This document shows, piece by piece, positions 1 through 5,901 of a stretch of DNA of 6,351 nucleotides. The notes beneath the pieces are model-generated. The model did no database searches, had not been told where the DNA came from, and saw only the letters and a list, made by a program, of their open reading frames with translations. Each line of letters opens with the position of its first letter. Within the stretch, counting starts at the first letter, position 1. Both the position numbers and the translations under genes were made by a program. The DNA is from an uncultured Actinomycetes bacterium (lineage in GTDB: Bacteria > Actinomycetota > Actinomycetes > Nanopelagicales > Nanopelagicaceae): contig CAITFY010000003.1 of assembly GCA_903891755.1 (NCBI GenBank), positions 1 through 6,351 of the forward strand, in the 5' to 3' direction.

Positions 1-574
1 CAGGACCATTTAGAGCGTAGTCAGGAATTGCAGTGTCGTACTTGACTGTCATGCTCATGTTGTTGTTGCTAAGAGTTGGAGTACCAACGACGTGCTGATC
101 GTAAACAGCGCCATAGAGACCAGAGTTGAACACTGGAGTGTCTTTGTTTGGATCGCCTAGTCCGGCAGCCTTGTTGTAATCAGCGCTTGTGATCACATGT
201 GAAAGGAGAAGATCCGCCGCAGTGATTGGGGCGCCATCAGACCAGACGCGTCCTGGTGCGATGGTGTAGGTGACTTCGAAGTCACCTGTCTTGTTCTTTG
301 AGATTCGGTAAGAACCAAGAGTTGGGTTGTTGACGATGTTGAGCTTGTCGTCGTAATGGAAGAGACCCATTCCGGTGAGATAAGCAACGTCGCCGTTAAT
401 GACGATGTTGGTATCTGGGGTGAGGTTGTTGATCGAGGTGAATGTGTTGGACTCGATGACAACGACCGTGCTACGTGCAGCGGCTTGTGCTGGAACAGCA
501 ACAAAACCGATTAACGCGACCGAAGCTGCGGATACCGCGGCGACGAGTGAGCGCGTCTTAAGGCGTGCTTTCAT
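1..574 (-). CDS. ABC transporter solute-binding protein, family 5 (N-terminal part)
   Basis: The first 191 codons are present and the gene runs off the left edge. The product is probably an exported substrate-binding component of a peptide/nickel/opine-type ABC importer, but the ligand cannot be read from this part. Residues 1-31 form a Sec signal peptide: basic n-region (KARLKTR), hydrophobic core about 10-27, and an AQA-A cleavage site near 31/32. Residues 107-121 carry the family signature region (PGRVWSDGAPITAAD, matching the usual R..v.fsDG.P.TA.D). The ATG at 574 is supported by a strong Shine-Dalgarno, AAGGAGA, at 585-579. No lipobox cysteine is visible, and the visible 191 residues contain no cysteine. 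That is unusual for a Gram-positive binding protein, which is normally lipid-anchored. The family call is firm; the substrate is unknown. Confidence 0.88.
   Translation of the reverse strand, partial: MKARLKTRSLVAAVSAASVALIGFVAVPAQAAARSTVVVIESNTFTSINNLTPDTNIVINGDVAYLTGMGLFHYDDKLNIVNNPTLGSYRISKNKTGDFEVTYTIAPGRVWSDGAPITAADLLLSHVITSADYNKAAGLGDPNKDTPVFNSGLYGAVYDQHVVGTPTLSNNNMSMTVKYDTAIPDYALNGP
268..287. repeat. Perfect 20-bp palindrome inside the binding-protein gene
   Basis: The half-site AGGTGACTTC is followed by its exact reverse complement. It lies in the coding sequence for about residues 96-103 (TGDFEVTY). It may be a chance product of codon use, but a perfect 10-base half-site is rare in a window this size. 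Confidence 0.6.
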
Positions 575-692
575 CTTTTCTCCTTTTTAGGTGAGCGGAC
601 CGATAGCGCCTAGAATTCACTAAGCGTTCACCAGCCTGCACGAGGGGTACCAAGTGGGGGTAATCTTGCCCTATTTGTCGGGTTCTTTTCAA

Positions 693-698
693 TAGAGT
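693..698 (+). promoter_or_regulatory. -10 element (TAGAGT) of a leaderless tgt promoter
   Basis: TAGAGT matches the actinobacterial TANNNT -10 consensus. It lies at -12 to -7 relative to the A of the tgt ATG at 705, so transcription would start at or very near that A. Upstream of the ATG there is no Shine-Dalgarno at a normal distance, only AGGG three bases away. No good -35 is visible at 16-18 bases; TTGCCC at 666-671 is 21 bases away. The leaderless start is an inference from this geometry, which three other genes here share. Confidence 0.6.
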
Positions 699-704
699 AG
701 GGCC

Positions 705-1967
705 ATGACCTACGGCACCTCACCCGGCGAGCGCTTTGCATTTACGCCAGGCACCCAGATTTCGGGCAAATTAGGTCGAACTGGGGTTATTTCGACCCCT
801 CACGGCGAGATCCAGACCCCTGCTTTCATCCCCGTGGGTACCAAAGCCACAGTAAAGGGCGTTCTCCCCGAAAGCATGAAGGGTTTAGAGGCTCAAGCCC
901 TCCTCTCTAATGCCTATCATCTCTATTTGCAGCCAGGACCAGCCATTGTTGATGAAGCTGGCGGCCTCGGCTCATTCATGAATTGGCCCGGCCCCACATT
1001 CACCGATAGCGGCGGATTTCAGGTTCTCTCCCTGGGCGTGGGCTTTAAAAAGGTAATCGCTATGGATACCGAGACTTTCCGCTCAGATGAGGTTATTGCT
1101 GATAATAAGGAACGCCTAGCTCATGTGGACGATGATGGGGTCACCTTCAAATCCCACCTTGATGGCTCAATGCACCGATTTACTCCCGAGGTATCGATGC
1201 AGGTCCAGCACCAATTAGGCGCAGACATTATCTTCGCTTTTGATGAGTGCACCACCCTCCACAACACTCGCAGCTACCAAGAGCGCTCCCTAGAGCGCAC
1301 GCGCCTTTGGGCGAAGCGTTGTCTCGTGGAACATGGCCGGTTGACCCGAGAGCGCAGCCATCGCCCCTATCAGGCGCTCTTTGGAGTTATCCAAGGCGCT
1401 CAATATGAAGATCTGCGACGAAAGGGAGCCCGCGACCTCTCGGGCCTGGATGAGGATGGAATCACCTTCGATGGCTTTGGTCTTGGCGGTGCGCTCGATA
1501 AGGAGAACCTCGGAACCATCGTGAGTTGGATGTGTGAAGAACTCCCCCGCAACAAACCTCGCCACCTACTCGGAATCGGTGAACCCGATGACCTCTTCAT
1601 TGGTGTTGAAAATGGAGCAGATACATTCGACTGCGTCGCCCCAAGTCGCCAAGCGAGAACGAGTGCCGTCTTTACTCGCGATGGCCGCGTCAATTTAAGT
1701 AACACAAAGTATCAACGCCAGTTCGCACCTATTGATGAAGAGTGCGATTGCTATTCCTGTACCAATTACACCGCTGCATATCTTGCCCATCTCTTCAGAT
1801 CAAAAGAGATGGTTGCCGGAACTCTTGCGACAATTCACAACGAGCGATTTATTGTGCGACTTGTAGATCAGATGCGCGCGACTATTGAAAACGGTGACTT
1901 CTTGGAGTTCAAACGAGAATTTCTAGGTCGCTTCTACGTTGGAAATCCGAAGCGTCAAGCAACTTGA
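705..1967 (+). CDS. tgt: tRNA-guanine(34) transglycosylase (Tgt)
   Basis: The enzyme exchanges guanine 34 in the anticodon of GUN tRNAs (Asp, Asn, His, Tyr) for preQ1 or queuine, in the cytoplasm. Visible hallmarks are TDSGGFQ with the general-base Asp101, the base-pocket FDECT (Asp180, Cys182), GVIQGA (227-232), GLGGAL (259-264), FDCVAPSR with the nucleophile Asp309, and the zinc site Cys347-X-Cys349-X2-Cys352 plus His378. All align with E. coli Tgt at a constant offset of 45 residues. At 420 residues it is longer than the usual ~375. The extra length comes from an N-terminal extension and roughly 25 residues inserted after LSLG (about 112-145), which I recall from other actinobacterial Tgts. 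The PTR motif reads PSR. No queuosine-synthesis gene is nearby. The ATG at 705 fits a leaderless start. The 3' end overlaps the convergent dioxygenase gene by 13 bases. Confidence 0.97.
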   Translation: MTYGTSPGERFAFTPGTQISGKLGRTGVISTPHGEIQTPAFIPVGTKATVKGVLPESMKGLEAQALLSNAYHLYLQPGPAIVDEAGGLGSFMNWPGPTFTDSGGFQVLSLGVGFKKVIAMDTETFRSDEVIADNKERLAHVDDDGVTFKSHLDGSMHRFTPEVSMQVQHQLGADIIFAFDECTTLHNTRSYQERSLERTRLWAKRCLVEHGRLTRERSHRPYQALFGVIQGAQYEDLRRKGARDLSGLDEDGITFDGFGLGGALDKENLGTIVSWMCEELPRNKPRHLLGIGEPDDLFIGVENGADTFDCVAPSRQARTSAVFTRDGRVNLSNTKYQRQFAPIDEECDCYSCTNYTAAYLAHLFRSKEMVAGTLATIHNERFIVRLVDQMRATIENGDFLEFKREFLGRFYVGNPKRQAT

Positions 1968-2725
1968 AATGATCGCTTAGACAATCCCATCCAATAACCA
2001 TCAATAGTTGTATCAGGTGCAACATCAGCTTGCGTTGCAGCACCTAACGTAATGAAAATTGGCGCAAAGTGTTCGACGGTTGGGTGCGCATATGGCATTC
2101 CGGGTGCGAGTGATTTGTAATTCATCAATTCATCAACGGCTCCACGGCTTAATACCTCTTGAGCCCAGAGATCAAACTCAACGCTCCAGCCTGGCGGTGT
2201 TGCATCGATACTGAAGTCGCGAAGAAATGGCAGACCGTGAGTCATGAATCCGCTACCAATGATGAGAACTCCCTCTTCACGAAGCGGAGCTAATTGCTGA
2301 CCTATCTTGAAAAGTTTTTCGGGATCTTGAGTTGGGATAGACATTTGAAGAACTGGAATATCAGCATCTGGAAACATCTTGAGCAAGGGAACGTAAGCAC
2401 CGTGATCAAGTCCGCGGTTAGGTTGCTCCGCAACGCTCTCATTCATAAGAGCCTTAATGCGAGCGGCGAGTTCTGGTGCACCCGGCGCCCGATATTGCAG
2501 GTTGTAATACTTAGGAGCAAAACCACCAAAATCATAAATAAGTGGAGTAACGCCGCTCGTTGATCCAAGAGTTAAAGGTGCGGACTCCCAGTGCGCGCTG
2601 ACAACCAAAATCGCCGTAGGGCGTGTCAACTCATTGCCCCATGTTGCTAATTGAGAACTCCACAGCGGGTCATCTAATAGAGGAGGTGCGCCATGACCGA
2701 TGTAGAGAGCGGGGGTAAGAGCCAT
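1955..2725 (-). CDS. DODA/LigB-type extradiol dioxygenase family protein
   Basis: A 256-residue member of the class III extradiol ring-cleavage dioxygenase family, similar in layout to E. coli YgiD (4,5-DOPA extradiol dioxygenase). Conserved stations are GHG (His11), VVSAHW (His45), IYDFGGF (63-69), YRAPG (78-82), LDHGAY (His108), MFPDADIPVLQMSI (117-130), GSGFMTH (His163) and TVEHFAP (His219). His11, His45, His163 and His219 match the metal-binding and active-site histidines of the family. Cytoplasmic, as no signal or membrane span is seen. Many relatives have no known natural substrate, so an aromatic catechol-like substrate is only inferred. I chose the ATG at 2725 over an in-frame TTG at 2731, because a TANNNT -10 lies exactly 7-12 bases before the ATG and the TTG would lie upstream of the transcript. 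It has its own promoter and a palindromic operator, 37 bases after the MpaB-like gene. Confidence 0.9.
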   Translation of the reverse strand: MALTPALYIGHGAPPLLDDPLWSSQLATWGNELTRPTAILVVSAHWESAPLTLGSTSGVTPLIYDFGGFAPKYYNLQYRAPGAPELAARIKALMNESVAEQPNRGLDHGAYVPLLKMFPDADIPVLQMSIPTQDPEKLFKIGQQLAPLREEGVLIIGSGFMTHGLPFLRDFSIDATPPGWSVEFDLWAQEVLSRGAVDELMNYKSLAPGMPYAHPTVEHFAPIFITLGAATQADVAPDTTIDGYWMGLSKRSFQVA

Positions 2726-2731
2726 AATCAA

Positions 2732-2737
2732 ATACTA
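2732..2737 (-). promoter_or_regulatory. -10 element (TAGTAT) of the dioxygenase promoter
   Basis: On the minus strand TAGTAT is followed by TTGATT and then the ATG at 2725, placing the hexamer at -12 to -7 of a leaderless transcript. The candidate -35 (TAGTTG, 2760-2755) is 17 bases upstream and lies inside the 24-bp palindrome. This promoter would let the gene be expressed separately from the upstream MpaB-like gene. Confidence 0.62.
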
Positions 2738-2739
2738 AC

Positions 2740-2763
2740 AGATAGTTGAATATTCAACTATCT
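2740..2763. promoter_or_regulatory. Perfect 24-bp palindrome, probable repressor operator
   Basis: The half-site AGATAGTTGAAT is followed immediately by its exact reverse complement, with no loop. It sits between the stop of the MpaB-like gene, touching the first base of the TAA on the plus-strand numbering, and the -10 of the dioxygenase gene. It covers the spacer and -35 region. AT-rich palindromes of about 18-24 bp with a GTTGA..TCAAC core are typical of winged-helix dimers such as MarR-family repressors. No such regulator is encoded in this window. A terminator role is unlikely: there is no loop, no G+C-rich stem and no T tract. Confidence 0.7.
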
Positions 2764-3644
2764 TACGATTTGCTGCTGCGAGCGATTCGCGCTCGTGCAA
2801 CCTCTTGGCTCGGTGACTCTTTGCCAAGCGCCAGACTCAACAACTTTAGGAGAACTCCGCAGAGCGGACGCCAGAGTGGATTTACCTGCTTAAGGCCCAG
2901 GATTTTGCGCTGCGCCGGAGTCAGCGTCCAAATAGCTGTCTTAGCCAAGACGAGATAGAAAGCCAGAGCCGGAATACCCAGTGGCGGCTTAAGAATAAAT
3001 TTCACGACATCGCGAGTAGCAGCGCTGGTTGCTAGATCTGTCTCTAGGAAACTATCCATCGTTGCCTGCAACTCCGCCACCGATTGCGGAGCGTCGGTGA
3101 GTCCTAGGCCAGTCGCACTCTTGCTCCACTCCTTCACATAGGCATCTGCACCAAGATCGATCGGATAACCAAAGGCTTGATGAGCGCGCAAGAATGAATC
3201 TGTAAATGCGCAGTGCACCCATAATAAATATTTAGGATCGGCTGCGCGGTAGGACTTAACTTCTCCGCCCTTGCTCTCAAACTCGCCCTTCACATGGCTA
3301 TGCATCGCATTCACCCGAGCAGCTTCTCTAGCAATCGCTTCGGTGGAACCAAAGGTAGTGATGGTGAGCCAACGTGAGGTTCCAGCCAACCTACCTAGCG
3401 GATCACTCTCGTAACGCGAATGTTCGCTCACCCCAGTAAGCGCCGCAGGATGAGTCGCTTGAAGAAGGAGCGCTCTTATTCCGCCCACCAGAGTTGCAAC
3501 CGTGCCGTGAACCTGCCAAACGGCGCTCCCTGGCCCGAACAAGCCAACACCCTCACCATGTTCGATGAGTTTGACCCAATCCGGCCTGCCATCTGGAGAG
3601 CCTGAAACTATCTGTCGAAATTTATTTGCTACGCGCTCTTTCAT
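2763..3644 (-). CDS. MpaB/DUF2236-type oxygenase family protein
   Basis: A 293-residue protein of the oxygenase MpaB / rubber-oxygenase-like (DUF2236) family. Recognisable family stations are FGPGSAVWQVHG (36-47), LLLQATHPAALTGV (59-72) with His65, DPLGRLAGTSRW (81-92), ITTFGS (95-100), the AARVNAMHSHVKG stretch with His115/His117, and DPKYLLWVHCAF (136-147) with Trp142/His144. Characterised relatives include the fungal MpaB oxygenase and the haem-containing latex-clearing protein Lcp. Whether this protein binds haem, and its substrate, are unknown. A hydrophobic stretch near 220-240 could be peripheral to the membrane. The ATG at 3644 has AGGAG at 3658-3654 (spacing 9), and the gene begins 18 bases after the DinB gene stop, so the two are probably co-transcribed. 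The C-terminus (ARARIARSSKS) is basic. Confidence 0.85.
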   Translation of the reverse strand: MKERVANKFRQIVSGSPDGRPDWVKLIEHGEGVGLFGPGSAVWQVHGTVATLVGGIRALLLQATHPAALTGVSEHSRYESDPLGRLAGTSRWLTITTFGSTEAIAREAARVNAMHSHVKGEFESKGGEVKSYRAADPKYLLWVHCAFTDSFLRAHQAFGYPIDLGADAYVKEWSKSATGLGLTDAPQSVAELQATMDSFLETDLATSAATRDVVKFILKPPLGIPALAFYLVLAKTAIWTLTPAQRKILGLKQVNPLWRPLCGVLLKLLSLALGKESPSQEVARARIARSSKS

Positions 3645-3662
3645 TTCAAATAACTCCTAGAG

Positions 3663-4124
3663 CTACTCCCCGATCGCCTCTCTCAATTGATTGGCGTGAT
3701 CGACTGGATGATTGCTGTAGACGCGAAGCCAATCTTCCAAGGTGAAATTTCCGCGTTCACTGTGAATGGCAAACTTCTCGAGATCAGATTCCTCGAGGTT
3801 TTTTAGAATTTCGTGGGAAGAGGCGCGTGAAGCTTTATAAAGAGCGAATGAATTTTCAATAGGTAGGGTGCGGTATCCCAAGGCCTTACATTCTGACCAG
3901 GCATTCTCGTCATAACCTAATATTTGAGTTCCAGGTTCCGCCAAGATGCGACGCAGGCGGGCAGCTGACTGCGATTCGCTATCTGCCATGTGATGAACAA
4001 TCTGGCGCGGAGTCCAACCGGCATAATCTGCCTTATCAAGATTCTCTGGAGTTATCTCAGCAACCGCAGAGATAAATACTTGTGTAGCTTCAAAATAAGT
4101 TTGGGCATAATCTTTTAAGGTCAT
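3663..4124 (-). CDS. DinB-family four-helix protein (putative metal-dependent)
   Basis: A 153-residue DinB/YfiT-like protein. The sequence shows the usual WTPRQIVHHMADSE segment (37-50) with His45, GYDENAW (70-76), an acidic stretch after helix 3, and a C-terminal NHPVDHANQLRE segment with His139 and His143. His45, His139 and His143 form the typical three-His metal site of the superfamily. Family members include thiol-dependent transferases (bacillithiol or mycothiol type) and many proteins of unknown role, so I assign no reaction. I chose the ATG at 4124 over an in-frame TTG at 4130, because TAGAGT lies exactly at -12 to -7 of that ATG and no Shine-Dalgarno fits. The gene starts 18 bases after the cytochrome operon and is followed, 18 bases on, by the MpaB-like gene. 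Confidence 0.85.
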   Translation of the reverse strand: MTLKDYAQTYFEATQVFISAVAEITPENLDKADYAGWTPRQIVHHMADSESQSAARLRRILAEPGTQILGYDENAWSECKALGYRTLPIENSFALYKASRASSHEILKNLEESDLEKFAIHSERGNFTLEDWLRVYSNHPVDHANQLREAIGE

Positions 4125-4130
4125 GCCCAA

Positions 4131-4136
4131 ACTCTA
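4131..4136 (-). promoter_or_regulatory. -10 element (TAGAGT) of a leaderless DinB-gene promoter
   Basis: Minus-strand TAGAGT, then TTGGGC, then the ATG at 4124. It uses the same hexamer and the same spacing as tgt. It lies in the 18-base gap after the cytochrome operon stop, so the DinB and MpaB-like genes could be transcribed independently of that operon. No clear -35 is seen 17 bases upstream; that position reads AGGAGG within the preceding coding region. Confidence 0.55.
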
Positions 4137-4142
4137 CCGAGA

Positions 4143-5099
4143 TTAGAGATTTTCCTCCTGATAATAATTTTTCCAAATCAGGCGATGAATCTTGATCTTG
4201 TATGGAAGTGAACGGACACCTGGTATCAAAGGCATGATGATCAATCCAAGTGAGAGAGCGCCCATAATTACCATGATCCATGCATCTGCGTTAGCACCAA
4301 ATGGATGGCTATCTCCATTGTTAAATGGTGGAATCTGATACCAGAATGAATAGAGCCAGAGCCAGGCTTGTCCTGGATAACGTCCCGTCTCATTCATCAT
4401 TCCCCAAGTATCGCCTTGCAGATTCGATGCAGTACTTTGATCATTGAAGTAACTTCCATCACCCAAGAAGAGAGTCTGCTTAGTGTTATCGCTCTGGAAG
4501 TAATTTCCTTGACTTAAGAGTGCGCCATCGAGTGAACCAGCCTGAGCCATCGTTAACAAACCGGCAGCTAACTCTGGAACAGGGCCGTAATCTCCCGTTG
4601 GAACCTTTGAAGCATCTTGATTCGCCTTTGTTAAAGCAGTGTCGTAATTGGTTGCCCACGTACTCTGCTGCTTGGCATCTGATGCCTGCCACAACTTCAA
4701 AGCATCAGCTACAGGAGCTGCATTTGAAACTGTTGTTAAAGGAGTGATTACAAAATCATTGACTGTGTCAACGGGATGTGTAACGCCCATGATTTTTGCT
4801 AGGTGAAGTGGACCGAGATTCACTCCATCTGAAGCTGTGTTGTATGGGGCGCCATAACCAGCGGTGCCGCTTGTTCCAGCAAGTTCCTGAACAGAAGTTG
4901 CATAGAAGTCAGCAGGAGCAGCTGTTGCCCAATCTTTGAAGGTAATCTGCTTATCATCAGGTGAGCCAAATAGCGTTGAGAGAACGGCTGCCAAAATAGC
5001 GATGATGACTACAGCTACGACACCTTCTTTGATGAGGTCATAGCGACGAGTGCGACCACCCCATGGTGCGGCTTCGAGTTCGGTGCGACGATCGCTCAC
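4143..5099 (-). CDS. Subunit IV-like cytochrome b partner with a large extracytoplasmic domain
   Basis: A 318-residue membrane protein and the last gene of the cytochrome operon. It has a basic N-terminus, one span at about 22-44, roughly 200 polar residues (45-245) and a second span at about 272-293, followed by a basic cytoplasmic tail. The ends resemble cytochrome b6f subunit IV: span 1 matches helix E, the stretch YPGQAWLWLYSFWYQIPPF (241-259) falls where the ef-loop PEWY region lies, and MGALSLGLIIMPLIPGV (279-295) resembles helix F. Helix G is absent, and PEWY is replaced by PGQAW. Between the two spans lies an extra domain (about 60-235) with AGTSGTAGYGAPYN (74-87), a GVTHPVD segment (105-111) and several aromatic-rich turns. 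The protein has no cysteine, hence no CXXCH haem site and no Rieske cluster. The start is GTG at 5099, overlapping the cytochrome b stop by 4 bases, with GGGGAG upstream. Being a partner of the upstream cytochrome b is strongly implied; the relation to subunit IV is my inference. Confidence 0.72.
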   Translation of the reverse strand: MSDRRTELEAAPWGGRTRRYDLIKEGVVAVVIIAILAAVLSTLFGSPDDKQITFKDWATAAPADFYATSVQELAGTSGTAGYGAPYNTASDGVNLGPLHLAKIMGVTHPVDTVNDFVITPLTTVSNAAPVADALKLWQASDAKQQSTWATNYDTALTKANQDASKVPTGDYGPVPELAAGLLTMAQAGSLDGALLSQGNYFQSDNTKQTLFLGDGSYFNDQSTASNLQGDTWGMMNETGRYPGQAWLWLYSFWYQIPPFNNGDSHPFGANADAWIMVIMGALSLGLIIMPLIPGVRSLPYKIKIHRLIWKNYYQEENL

Positions 5100-5731
5100 T
5101 TTCTCTCCCCCAGTTCCTTATTGAATGCATCAATCGGAGGCACGACGCCCTTAGATCGAACTAATAAAACGTGAATCAAAGTGATGACACCGATAATCAC
5201 GGGCAAGAAAGCGACGTGAAGCAAAATCATCTGTCCGAAGTTTGTAACAGTGAACTTTGAACCAATTCCAACTGAGTTAAATCCATCCTTTGCTTCATAA
5301 GAAATCCACTGCGAGTCAAAGTTGGTCTGGATGAGGTAACCAGTAAATGCTGTTGCAATCGAACCAACGAAAGCGAGCGCTCCTGTCACCCAGGTCATCA
5401 TGCGCTTGCCGCGCCATGCCGCCATCCAAAACTTTCCCCAGAGATGAACAACCATGAAGATAAAGAAGAATTGAACAGCCCAGAAGTGGATGCTGTTTAC
5501 AAAATGTCCAACGCTTGAGAAGTGGTACCAACTTGCGCCTTCAAAGGAGAGCCAGAGGCCAGAGGCGATGATCACTCCGAGTGAGGCGAGAGTTGCCACG
5601 CCAAACATATAAATCCAGGAAGCCACGTATGCGGGCTGCGTATCTGGAAGTAACTTCTCTACGGGGAGATTTTTCTGCCAACCCTTACGGAGTTTGGTAG
5701 TCCACATCTCTTTCTCGATACCAGTGCTCAT
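5096..5731 (-). CDS. b6-like dihaem cytochrome b (N-terminal-domain type)
   Basis: A 211-residue four-helix cytochrome b corresponding to the N-terminal (b6) half of the family. Canonical actinobacterial QcrB is a single protein of about 550 residues. Helices lie at about 36-60, 78-102, 113-134 and 168-190. Haem ligands are His82 and His96 in helix B (13 residues between) and His172 and His187 in helix D (14 between, the b6-type spacing). GYLI (131-134) is conserved, but the usual PW(D/G)Q that follows, part of the quinol-oxidation pocket, is replaced by a QTNFDSQW stretch. The C-terminal VRSKGVVPP (191-199) matches the family's R..G...P. The start is ATG at 5731, sharing ATGA with the stop of the upstream small gene, and AGGGG lies just upstream. 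The predicted role is transmembrane electron transfer coupled to a quinone. The partner oxidant is not encoded here. Confidence 0.9.
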   Translation of the reverse strand: MSTGIEKEMWTTKLRKGWQKNLPVEKLLPDTQPAYVASWIYMFGVATLASLGVIIASGLWLSFEGASWYHFSSVGHFVNSIHFWAVQFFFIFMVVHLWGKFWMAAWRGKRMMTWVTGALAFVGSIATAFTGYLIQTNFDSQWISYEAKDGFNSVGIGSKFTVTNFGQMILLHVAFLPVIIGVITLIHVLLVRSKGVVPPIDAFNKELGERK

Positions 5732-5895
5732 TTCTGCCCCTTTCCTTTCTTATTACCGGGAAATGGGAGAACCAGAGCTAGCCCGAAGACCAGCAACATC
5801 GAAAGGACGACGACTAGGTTCGTGATTGACATCTGGAACCAGCCGATATGAATGTATACAGCCTTGAGGTTCATGAAGTGGTGGAATATGCCCAT
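5728..5895 (-). CDS. Small single-span membrane protein of the cytochrome operon
   Basis: A 55-residue protein, first gene of the operon, with translational coupling (ATGA) to the cytochrome b gene. Residues about 23-42 (SITNLVVVLSMLLVFGLALV) form one membrane span, followed by LPFPG and a lysine-rich tail (NKKGKGQK) that should face the cytoplasm. The N-terminal part holds three histidines (His5, His6, His17) and aromatic residues on the presumed outer side. I recognise no named family. Size, topology and overlap suggest a small accessory subunit of the cytochrome complex, comparable in kind to the single-helix subunits of b6f or bc1. I chose the ATG at 5895 over a TTG at 5916 because TACCTT lies exactly at -12 to -7 and no Shine-Dalgarno is seen. 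An internal ATG at 5874 is possible. Confidence 0.75.
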   Translation of the reverse strand: MGIFHHFMNLKAVYIHIGWFQMSITNLVVVLSMLLVFGLALVLPFPGNKKGKGQK

Positions 5896-5901
5896 GAAAG
5901 A

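Noticed and set aside
193..590. Open frames on both strands inside the binding-protein region
   Set aside because: The minus-strand frame with signal peptide and family 5 motif explains this stretch; the others are low-complexity out-of-frame translations.
590..631. Imperfect inverted repeat (GGTGAGCG ... CGTTCACC) upstream of the binding-protein gene
   Set aside because: One mismatch and a long loop; no context to support an operator or riboswitch.
694..699. TACTCT on the minus strand as -10 of the binding-protein gene
   Set aside because: It overlaps the tgt -10 and would give a leader of about 113 bases with no supporting -35; too weak to annotate.
1290..1705. Minus-strand open frames within tgt
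   Set aside because: They lie antisense to a fully conserved Tgt sequence and resemble no protein.
2740..2763. Palindrome as a transcription terminator for the MpaB-like gene
   Set aside because: No loop, A+T-rich stem and no T tract; its place over a -35 region fits an operator better.
2746..2958. Plus-strand open frame over the end of the MpaB-like gene
   Set aside because: Antisense shadow with no start signal; its first codons fall in the palindrome.
3780..3806. CTCGAG repeats followed by a T run, resembling a terminator on the plus strand
   Set aside because: Only a 6-bp stem, inside the DinB coding sequence and antisense to it; no plus-strand gene to terminate.
4143..5731. Canonical actinobacterial QcrB broken by a frameshift
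   Set aside because: The two genes are each intact with a clean 4-base overlap and their own ribosome sites. The partner differs from the QcrB C-terminal half and lacks PEWY, so this is a natural split module.
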